This document shows positions 7,167-13,322 of a stretch of DNA of 13,322 bases, piece after piece (position 1 is the first letter of the stretch; every line of letters begins with the position of its first letter). Source of the DNA: Methylococcales bacterium (lineage in GTDB: Bacteria > Pseudomonadota > Gammaproteobacteria > Methylococcales > Methylomonadaceae); the NCBI GenBank assembly GCA_023134955.1, contig JAGLUC010000381.1:1-13322 (forward strand), in the 5' to 3' direction. The position numbers were made by a program, and so were the translations under genes. The notes beneath the pieces are model-generated. The model was not told where the DNA came from. It searched no databases and saw only the letters and a program-made list of their open reading frames with translations.

Positions 7167-8864
7167 ATGGATAATATTAGATTTCTACTAGTTGTTGCTT
7201 TTGCAATGATTTCTTATATGCTTTGGGAAGCTTGGCAAGTTGATTATGGCCCAAAGCCTGAGATTGCCGTATTAGAACAACCCGTTATTTTAGATTCAGG
7301 TGAAGATTTACCAATAGCTGATAACTCTCAAAACACAACGATTGAACAAAATGTTGGTGCTGTACCTGTCCTTGATGTACCTGCTGACCAAATAATTACA
7401 GTAACAACCGATGTTTTTTCAGTTGAAATTGATAGCAAGGGTGGCACAGTACGTAATCTGGATTTATTACAACATCCTCATGAAAAAGAAAATACTGTTG
7501 TTAATAAAATGCGTGCACTGGTTGGAATGGATCCAGCTGAAAAAGATTTCTCTCCCATTCGTTTATTTGATAGCAGCCCAGAAAAACTTTTTCTAGCACA
7601 AAGTGGCTTGATTGCCAGTAAAGATTCAGTTGCAGGTCCAGATCATCATGCTCTTTTCACAACAGATAAAGATCATTATCAATTAGCTATTGGTGAAGAA
7701 AGTATTTCTGTGCCATTGATATGGACAAATAATGCAGGTTTAGTTGTTACTAAAACCTATACATTTACTCGTGGTAGTTATGATATTACAGTTGATCAAA
7801 AAGTAGCTAATAATTCTGCTAAGACCTGGACAGGCAGACAATATTCTCAACTGTTAAGAGTGCCATATGAAGATGATAAAGGTAATACTTTTATTAGAAC
7901 TTATGCGGGTGGTGTTGTTTATACAGAAGATGAAAAATATCAAAAAATTAGCTTTGAAGATATGAGCGAAGAAAACCTAAGTGTTTCTACCTTAGGTGGC
8001 TGGAGTGCTATGACCCAGCATTACTTTGCTTCAGCCTGGGTTCCGCCTTCTGATCAGGAAAATCACTTTTACACTAAAGAGTTAAAGGGTTGGCGTTATG
8101 TTATTGGCTCTTATTCCCCATCTGTTTCAATTGCACCTCATACAGATACAATTTTTAGTTCACAATTATTTGCCGGACCTAAAATTCAACCAATGATGGA
8201 AAAAATAGCTCCAGGATTAGAGTTAACAGTTGATTATGGTTGGTTAACGATTATAGGAAAACCTATTTATTTTGTTCTAAACAAAATACATGATTATGTC
8301 GGCAACTGGGGTTTATCTATTTTAGGTGTGACTCTGTGTATTAAATTATTGTTTTTTAAATTATCTCAAGCCAGTTACCGTTCAATGGCTAAAATGCGTA
8401 AGATTCAGCCACGTCTTAAAGCATTACAAGAAAAATTTGCTGATGATAGACAGCGTTTTAATACAGAAATGATGGCGATGTACAAAAGGGAAAAAGTAAA
8501 CCCGATGGGTGGTTGTCTTCCTATCATGGTACAAATTCCAGTGTTTATATCTTTGTATTGGGTATTAATTGAAACGGTAGAATTACGCCAGGCAGATTTT
8601 GCTTTATGGATTCAAGATTTATCAGCACAAGATCCCTATTTTATTTTGCCAGTAATCATGGGAATTACCATGAAAATTCAGCAGAGTTTAAATCCGGCAC
8701 CTGTTGATCCATTACAAGCAAAAGTGATGAAAATGTTTCCTATTATTTTCACCGTATTCTTTTTGTTTTTTCCAGCGGGTCTTGTACTTTATTGGGTATG
8801 TAATAATACATTGTCAATTATTCAACAGTGGTATATTACTAAACAAATTGAAGCTGAGAAATAA
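7167..8864 (+). CDS. yidC: Membrane protein insertase YidC
   Basis: YidC inserts and folds inner-membrane proteins, alone or with SecYEG. The 565-residue product has the gram-negative layout. An N-terminal membrane anchor (about 4-20) precedes a large periplasmic P1 domain (about 25-345). The conserved five-segment core follows, with hydrophobic helices near 363-398, 451-471, 491-505 and 524-545. The cytoplasmic hairpin holds SMAKMRKIQPRLKALQEKF and YKREKVNPMGGCLP. The family blocks VELRQADFALWIQDLSAQDPY and FPAGLVLYWVCNN are also present. The hydrophilic-groove charge that is R366 in E. coli is K393 here, an ordinary variant. The start at 7167 is the first ATG after yidD and gives the expected hydrophobic N-terminus. 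No strong ribosome-binding site is visible, so coupling to yidD is likely. It is 53 bp before mnmE. Confidence 0.97.
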   Translation: MDNIRFLLVVAFAMISYMLWEAWQVDYGPKPEIAVLEQPVILDSGEDLPIADNSQNTTIEQNVGAVPVLDVPADQIITVTTDVFSVEIDSKGGTVRNLDLLQHPHEKENTVVNKMRALVGMDPAEKDFSPIRLFDSSPEKLFLAQSGLIASKDSVAGPDHHALFTTDKDHYQLAIGEESISVPLIWTNNAGLVVTKTYTFTRGSYDITVDQKVANNSAKTWTGRQYSQLLRVPYEDDKGNTFIRTYAGGVVYTEDEKYQKISFEDMSEENLSVSTLGGWSAMTQHYFASAWVPPSDQENHFYTKELKGWRYVIGSYSPSVSIAPHTDTIFSSQLFAGPKIQPMMEKIAPGLELTVDYGWLTIIGKPIYFVLNKIHDYVGNWGLSILGVTLCIKLLFFKLSQASYRSMAKMRKIQPRLKALQEKFADDRQRFNTEMMAMYKREKVNPMGGCLPIMVQIPVFISLYWVLIETVELRQADFALWIQDLSAQDPYFILPVIMGITMKIQQSLNPAPVDPLQAKVMKMFPIIFTVFFLFFPAGLVLYWVCNNTLSIIQQWYITKQIEAEK

Positions 8865-8893
8865 CAAGGTTTTATTTTGTTGAAAAGCACTAA

Positions 8894-8923
8894 ACTCATT
8901 CCCTATATTAATGGGGAATGAGT
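8894..8923 (+). promoter_or_regulatory. Hairpin covering the mnmE start codon
   Basis: ACTCATTCCC (8894-8903) and GGGAATGAGT (8914-8923) are perfect 10-bp inverted arms around a 10-base loop. The downstream arm contains the annotated mnmE ATG (8918-8920), and the only G-rich run before it (8913-8916) spans the loop edge and that arm. No T-run follows, so it is not a classical terminator. The structure is seen directly; a role in limiting mnmE translation is inference. Confidence 0.5.
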
Positions 8924-10300
8924 AGTGATATTCATTCAAATAACCCAATATTGATTGTGCAGCAAAAAAACCAAGATACTATTGCAGCCATTGCAACTCC
9001 TCCAGGAAATGGAGGCGTAGGTATCATCAGAATTTCAGGGCCTTCCGCTACTGAAATAGCAAAAAAAATCACATTAAAAGACTTTTCTCCAAGACAGGCA
9101 TTATTTACATCCTTTAAAGATGAGAATAATGAACTGATTGATTCAGGTATTCTGCTTTATTTTCCAAATCCAGCATCCTACACAGGTGAAGACACTATAG
9201 AGCTACAAGGCCATGGTGGAACAGTTGTTTTAGATATGCTGTTAAAAAGAGTGATAGGCTTAGGCGCAAGATTAGCCAATCCAGGTGAATTTACCGAAAG
9301 AGCATTTATTAATGGCAAACTAGATTTAGCACAGGCTGAAGCGGTTGCAGATTTAATTGAAAGCAGTACAGAACAATCTGTACGATCTGCACAACGCTCC
9401 ATGCAAGGTGTTTTTTCTAAACAAATAAATGAATTAGTTGATGAATTAACAGAGCTAAGAATATATGTAGAAGCAGCTATTGATTTTGTCGATGAAGAAA
9501 TTGACTTTCTAACAGATGGAGTGGTTGAAAATAAGCTTAAAACTATTTCAGAAAAAATCCTTAAAATTCATAAAACCGCAAAACAAGGGCAATTATTACG
9601 TGACGGCATGACAGTCGTTTTAGCTGGCAAACCTAATGCAGGAAAATCCAGTTTATTAAATGCACTGGCAGGGCATGAAGCCGCGATTGTCACAGATATT
9701 GCTGGAACTACACGCGATATACTCAAAGAACGTATTCAAATTGATGGAATGCCCTTACATATAATTGATACAGCAGGACTACGAGAAAGTGATAATATTG
9801 TAGAAAAAGAAGGCATACGCAGGGCACATCAAGAAATAAAACAAGCGGATAAAGTCTTATTATTAATTGATAGTACAGACCCAGAAGTAGAATCAATTAT
9901 TAGTACCCTGCCTGCAAATTTAAACATTACAAAAATCTACAATAAAATTGATCTATTAGGCATAGAGCCAGAAATTAATGAGAACAAAAATGGCTGCCAA
10001 ATTTACCTATCGGTAAAAAAAGGCATAGGCATGGAATTATTAAGCGCTCACCTAAAACAAAGTGTTGGTTTTAACAGTGAAACAGATGATGTATTTATTG
10101 CCAGAAGACGGCATATAGAAGCGTTAAGTAATGCTCAACAATCAGTTGAAAATGCACTGCAACAATTAGAAAATAAAGCAGGCGAATTAGTCGCAGAAGA
10201 TTTAAGACTAGCTCAAAATAGCCTGGCAGAAATTACGGGTGCTTTTAGTGCTGATGATTTGTTGGGTAAGATTTTTAGCTCTTTTTGTATCGGCAAGTAA
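8918..10300 (+). CDS. mnmE: tRNA uridine-5-carboxymethylaminomethyl(34) synthesis GTPase MnmE
   Basis: MnmE (TrmE) is the GTPase that, with MnmG, modifies the wobble uridine U34 of certain tRNAs. The 460-residue product has the N-terminal formyl-THF-binding domain (DTIAAIATPPGNGGVGIIRISG near 20-41). A helical domain is split by the G domain. G-domain motifs are G1 GKPNAGKSS (237-245), G2 DIAGTTRD (260-267), G3 DTAG (284-287), G4 NKID (342-345) and G5 SVK in place of SAK (365-367). The C-terminal FCIGK with the catalytic Cys457 is intact. The ATG at 8918 gives about 18 residues before the conserved DTIAA, more than E. coli. GTG at 8957 or TTG at 8951 are possible but lack a ribosome-binding site. 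The start is buried in a hairpin. mnmG, a frequent neighbour, does not follow within this window. Confidence 0.97.
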   Translation: MSSDIHSNNPILIVQQKNQDTIAAIATPPGNGGVGIIRISGPSATEIAKKITLKDFSPRQALFTSFKDENNELIDSGILLYFPNPASYTGEDTIELQGHGGTVVLDMLLKRVIGLGARLANPGEFTERAFINGKLDLAQAEAVADLIESSTEQSVRSAQRSMQGVFSKQINELVDELTELRIYVEAAIDFVDEEIDFLTDGVVENKLKTISEKILKIHKTAKQGQLLRDGMTVVLAGKPNAGKSSLLNALAGHEAAIVTDIAGTTRDILKERIQIDGMPLHIIDTAGLRESDNIVEKEGIRRAHQEIKQADKVLLLIDSTDPEVESIISTLPANLNITKIYNKIDLLGIEPEINENKNGCQIYLSVKKGIGMELLSAHLKQSVGFNSETDDVFIARRRHIEALSNAQQSVENALQQLENKAGELVAEDLRLAQNSLAEITGAFSADDLLGKIFSSFCIGK

Positions 10301-10328
10301 CTAAGCCTTGGTAAGTGTATACGCCCGA

Positions 10329-10379
10329 TAGCGCGATGCTCACAAGCTTAAAAAACTCCTGAGCATCGCGTTATTTTTT
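10329..10379 (+). terminator. Rho-independent terminator after mnmE
   Basis: An 11-bp perfect stem, CGCGATGCTCA (10332-10342) with TGAGCATCGCG (10360-10370), is extended by a G-T and two A-T pairs to 10329/10373. It is followed by six T residues (10374-10379). The loop is 17 bases. The stem is much richer in G+C than its surroundings. It ends the rpmH-mnmE operon and separates it from the accessory genes. Confidence 0.85.
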
Positions 10380-10416
10380 ATCAGTAAGTGCATGATAAAT
10401 AAATATTTTTATACAT

Positions 10417-10425
10417 TGGTATAAT
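10417..10425 (+). promoter_or_regulatory. Extended -10 promoter for the HD/Hsp90-like gene
   Basis: TGGTATAAT is a perfect extended -10 element (TGn plus TATAAT at 10420-10425). The -35 position has no good hexamer, as is common for extended -10 promoters. Transcription would begin near 10432, about 33 bases before the ATG at 10465 and 50 bases past the terminator, so the gene appears to have its own promoter. Confidence 0.6.
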
Positions 10426-10464
10426 GTCTATTAAGCGAAAAAACTGCGATAAAGATTGAAAAAT

Positions 10465-12888
10465 ATGACAGATGATTATAAAGACGAAATATTACCACGG
10501 CTTACGAAAAGTAAAATTTATTCAACTTTAAAGTCAAATTGTCAAGAAAAAGATAGTGAAGTGATTGCTCTTGTTGACGAAGCAGTGTTATATGCACACC
10601 AACGAACAAAGACTATTATCAAACACATGGGGGAATTTACACTTCATGATAGTGATCATTTGTTTAGAGTTCTGTCTTTAATGGAGGGACTACTTACTGA
10701 GAAGAATTTAAGTGAGTTATCATCGCCCGAGTTAATGTTACTAATTCTTAGCGCATTCTTTCATGATATTGGAATGGCTCCTGATGAAAAAGACGTTATA
10801 TGCTGGAAAAAAATATGGGATGAGAATCCGGATATTACGGAAGAAGAGTTAATTACGTTTAATAATTTCGAACGTTTTTATACTGCAAGGCCAGACCAGC
10901 ATGAATTGATTATTGATTTATCGAACCAAGGAAAAAATACGGAAGCAGACACTATAAAAGGATATTTAATAACCGAATTTATTAGGCAGTCTCATGCTGA
11001 AAGAGCGAGAGATATAATAGAGAAAGACTGGATTGATAAAATAAAATTTCGGAATACGGATCTGACAGTCGAATTTGCACAAATATGTTTTAGCCATAAC
11101 GAAGAAGCTTTTTCAGTACTTGATTTAGATAAACACCTGCTTTGTGGTTCTGGTATATATGCAAACCTTCCTTTAATTGCAACGATACTTAGACTGGCGG
11201 ATATTTTAGATTTCGACGGAAAAAGAACGCCATCAATATTATTTTCACACCTATATATTAGACACCCTATATCAATTAACGAATGGAACAAGCATAGGGC
11301 AATCAAAAATTGGGATATTAGCCCAGAATTAATTCAATTCAGTGCAACATGTAGGCATCCTGCTATCGAAGCGTCTATCCATAAATTTTGCACAATCATT
11401 GATCAGGAACTTAGTGCTTGTAATAATATCTTTTCTGAATTGAATGATTTTAATAAGTCAAAAAATCGTGATATAGAACTTAAGGTTCCGTTCAAAGTAA
11501 ACCGGGAAAAAATAAAAACTAAAACCTCGATTCGTAATAAGCCAATGTACCTCTATAGAGATACAAAATTTAATTTGAGCAAAAATCAAGTTATTGAGTT
11601 ACTAATGGGAACAAAGCTATATGGTAACCCTGAGGTTGCTTTAAGAGAGCTTTTGCAGAACTCTATAGATGCTTGTTTACTAAGGCAAGCTCAAGAGAAA
11701 GCTTGGGGAAATCTATACTCTCCAGAAATTACCATTAATTATTATACTGAAGACGGAAATGATATTTTAGAAGTAACAGATAATGGAACGGGTATGGACC
11801 AATATATTATAGATAATTATTACTCTAAAGTGGGTTCTTCATTCTATAAATCAACAGATTTTTACAATTTAAAGTCTGAATCAAACGCAGATTTTTATCC
11901 TACCTCTCGCTTTGGTATTGGTATTCTTTCTTGTTTCATGATCTCCGATGTATTAATTGTTGACACAAAAAGAGTTTATGCCCCTCATGAATCAAGTGAG
12001 CCATTGAATATAACCGTTGAAGGTCAAGAAAGTATTTTTTGGATAAAAGATGGTGATAGAAAAACTCCAGGTACAACAACTAAACTTATACTTAGAAAAA
12101 ATAAAAATCCTTGGGGAAAAATGTCTGAGGAGAGGTTTATTTTAAATGTAGAAAATGTAATACCTAATCCCCCATTTAAAATTAATATCAAAACGTTGTC
12201 CCATACAAAAACTAGAGATACAAACAGCTTTAAAGAAATTTCAACTTCTTCATTATTTGATTACTCTTGGGATAAAAATGAAAATATTAGAACTTTTAAT
12301 ATTGAATTAAATCAAGACAAAAAAGGTATTCTGGGTTCTGCAACAGTAGCAATCTTAGAGAGTGGAGGGAAGCCAATTCGTAGAGTTGAGCTCAATTCTA
12401 AAGAGGTGGAAGTGGAAGGAGAAACCTTCACTTTAGAAAGAGAAATACATATAGCGGAAAACTCAATAGAAGAATCATCAAAATCAATTACAATAAATGA
12501 TGATGGTGAGATTAGAGAAGATGATTCTACGAGGGAGTTTGCTCGTTCAAAATCAGTTATTTCATTACATGGAATTGAAATACCCTCTTCTTTATTCCCT
12601 AGTTATTGGGAACAGAAAAATAATCAAGTAAAGATAGCATGGCCTTTTCCTTTAGTAATTATCGTTGATATATGCGGAAACCGCGATTTAGATTTGAATT
12701 CTCCTAGAACTGAAATAATACAAAGCGAAAAATGGCTTGATTTTGAGGAAGAGTTAGCTTATTTAATTTGTAAAAGTATATCTAGTAAAGTAACACAAAA
12801 GTATTGGAATACATTGCATAAAATTTTTCTGACAAACACTACAAGTGAACCTTTTTTAAGAGCAATTAAAAGATTAGATCAAGCATGA
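10465..12888 (+). CDS. HD-domain / Hsp90-like (GHKL) ATPase fusion protein
   Basis: The 807-residue protein joins two catalytic modules. The N-terminal half (about 1-320) looks like an HD phosphohydrolase: LHDSDH (60-65), FFHDIGM with H100-D101, H177 in RQSHAERA, H211 in FSHNE, and LRLADILDFDG with D246 and D249. The second half (about 360-760) is a GHKL/Hsp90-type ATPase: N-box ELLQNSIDA (E395, N399, D402), G1 TDNGTGMD (438-445), G2 SRFGIGI (481-487) and a late PGTTTKLIL (535-543). A further LDLNSPRTEII (742-752) recalls the LSRE-type segment of the Hsp90 middle domain. All nucleotide-binding residues are intact, so it is probably active. HD domains hydrolyse nucleotides or nucleic acids. 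Fusions to Hsp90-like ATPases are known mainly from predicted conflict/defence proteins (HD-CE-like class, from memory), so an ATP-gated effector is inferred. The ATG at 10465 is preferred to a TTG at 10456, whose ribosome-binding site would be too close. No signal peptide or membrane helix is seen, so it should be cytoplasmic. Confidence 0.85.
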   Translation: MTDDYKDEILPRLTKSKIYSTLKSNCQEKDSEVIALVDEAVLYAHQRTKTIIKHMGEFTLHDSDHLFRVLSLMEGLLTEKNLSELSSPELMLLILSAFFHDIGMAPDEKDVICWKKIWDENPDITEEELITFNNFERFYTARPDQHELIIDLSNQGKNTEADTIKGYLITEFIRQSHAERARDIIEKDWIDKIKFRNTDLTVEFAQICFSHNEEAFSVLDLDKHLLCGSGIYANLPLIATILRLADILDFDGKRTPSILFSHLYIRHPISINEWNKHRAIKNWDISPELIQFSATCRHPAIEASIHKFCTIIDQELSACNNIFSELNDFNKSKNRDIELKVPFKVNREKIKTKTSIRNKPMYLYRDTKFNLSKNQVIELLMGTKLYGNPEVALRELLQNSIDACLLRQAQEKAWGNLYSPEITINYYTEDGNDILEVTDNGTGMDQYIIDNYYSKVGSSFYKSTDFYNLKSESNADFYPTSRFGIGILSCFMISDVLIVDTKRVYAPHESSEPLNITVEGQESIFWIKDGDRKTPGTTTKLILRKNKNPWGKMSEERFILNVENVIPNPPFKINIKTLSHTKTRDTNSFKEISTSSLFDYSWDKNENIRTFNIELNQDKKGILGSATVAILESGGKPIRRVELNSKEVEVEGETFTLEREIHIAENSIEESSKSITINDDGEIREDDSTREFARSKSVISLHGIEIPSSLFPSYWEQKNNQVKIAWPFPLVIIVDICGNRDLDLNSPRTEIIQSEKWLDFEEELAYLICKSISSKVTQKYWNTLHKIFLTNTTSEPFLRAIKRLDQA

Positions 12889-12958
12889 AATTACAATAAT
12901 GGCTCATAAACCACTATCGACCAAGCCGTCTTAAAACACTATTTATAAAGGGGCTGTT

Positions 12959-13322
12959 ATGTCATTAGAATTCAACGATATTTTATTTTATAACGATGCA
13001 GAGGGTCAGGTGAAAATTGACGTACTGTATGAGGGCGATACTTTTTGGCTTAGTCAAAAGAAAATGGCGGCTTTGTTTGATGTATCAATTCCTACAATTA
13101 ATGAGCATCTACAAAATATATTTAAGACTAAAGAATTAGATGAAATAGCAACTATTCGGAAATTCCGAATAGTTCAACGCGAGGGAAACCGTGAGGTAAA
13201 CCGTAATATCGACTTTTATAATCTTGATGCCATTATTGCTGTGGGTTATCGGGTAAATAGTTACCGTGCTACTCAGTTTCGTATTTGGGCTACAGCCACA
13301 TTAAAAGAATTTATCATTAAAG
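12959..13322 (+). CDS. RhuM family protein (3' end outside window)
   Basis: The first 121 codons of a RhuM (virulence RhuM) family protein are present; family members usually run to around 330 residues, so most is missing. The diagnostic block YNLDAIIAVGYRVNSYRATQ continues into FRIWAT (87-112). LSQKKMAALFDVSIPTINEHL (31-51) reads like a helix-turn-helix of the type that opens this family. The start is well supported by AGGGG 5 bases before the ATG, a far stronger ribosome-binding site than those of the core genes. It is 70 bp after the HD/Hsp90-like gene on the same strand, with no terminator between, so they may share a transcript. The biochemical role of RhuM is not established; homologues are often found near type I restriction-modification genes and in genomic islands. 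A long palindrome lies in its coding sequence. Confidence 0.85.
   Translation, partial: MSLEFNDILFYNDAEGQVKIDVLYEGDTFWLSQKKMAALFDVSIPTINEHLQNIFKTKELDEIATIRKFRIVQREGNREVNRNIDFYNLDAIIAVGYRVNSYRATQFRIWATATLKEFIIK
13150..13174. repeat. 25-bp perfect palindrome inside the RhuM-family gene
   Basis: AACTATTCGGA (13150-13160) and TCCGAATAGTT (13164-13174) are perfect inverted arms around AAT. Counting A13161/T13163, the arms are 12 bp with a single central base. It encodes residues around TIRKFRIVQ (65-73). It could fold as a tight mRNA hairpin or serve as a binding site for a dimeric protein; function is unknown. Confidence 0.6.

Noticed and set aside
7411..7596. 61-codon plus-strand frame inside yidC
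   Set aside because: It lies out of frame within the YidC periplasmic domain, with no ribosome-binding site and no recognisable product.
8343..8345. YidC lysine (K393) at the position of E. coli R366
   Set aside because: A positive charge is kept, and lysine is an ordinary family variant.
10456..10458. TTG as the start of the HD/Hsp90-like gene
   Set aside because: The only purine-rich candidate ribosome-binding site is directly adjacent to it, whereas the ATG at 10465 has workable spacing.
10992..11306. 104-codon minus-strand frame opposite the HD-domain half
   Set aside because: The plus strand carries conserved HD residues here; the antisense frame shows no family features.
1..13322. 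CRISPR array, tRNA, rRNA, insertion sequence or integrase
   Set aside because: No regularly spaced repeats, cloverleaf-like sequences, rRNA segments or transposase/integrase motifs were seen on either strand.

Overview
The window is the replication-origin neighbourhood of an AT-rich (roughly one-third G+C by eye) gammaproteobacterial chromosome, followed by the start of an accessory region. The assignment rests on gene order: dnaA-dnaN-recF-gyrB on the minus strand diverges from rpmH-rnpA-yidD-yidC-mnmE on the plus strand. It also rests on protein sequence: GyrB, YidC, MnmE and DnaA keep long stretches almost identical to the Escherichia coli proteins. Order or genus cannot be fixed from this; Methylococcales or Thiotrichales-like lineages are possible guesses only.

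Layout. Positions 1-2228 hold gyrB (minus strand, 3' end cut off by the window edge), then recF (2292-3374), dnaN (3386-4486) and dnaA (4710-6029), all minus. Two perfect ParB-binding (parS-type) palindromes lie 77 bp apart, one in the gyrB-recF gap and one inside the 3' end of recF. The dnaA-dnaN gap (4487-4709) has the only perfect DnaA box seen. The very AT-rich dnaA-rpmH gap (6030-6453) is the other oriC candidate and carries the rpmH promoter. Positions 6454-10300 hold rpmH, rnpA, yidD, yidC and mnmE, tightly packed with abutting or overlapping ends. They encode ribosomal protein L34, the RNase P protein, membrane-insertion factors and a tRNA-modification GTPase. Every core gene points away from the dnaA-rpmH gap, as expected for a bidirectional origin.

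A strong Rho-independent terminator (10329-10379) closes the core operon. After it, where many gammaproteobacteria carry mnmG-rsmG-parA-parB, there is instead an unusual 807-residue protein (10465-12888). It fuses an N-terminal HD phosphohydrolase-like domain to an Hsp90/GHKL-type ATPase. A RhuM-family gene follows at 12959 and runs off the window. This pair is the accessory, probably conflict/defence-related part of the window and the best candidate for an undescribed system.

The core genes cover replication initiation (DnaA), the sliding clamp (DnaN), gap repair (RecF), supercoiling (GyrB), translation and RNA processing (L34, RnpA), membrane protein insertion (YidD, YidC) and tRNA wobble modification (MnmE). 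No tRNA, rRNA, CRISPR array, transposase or integrase was seen.
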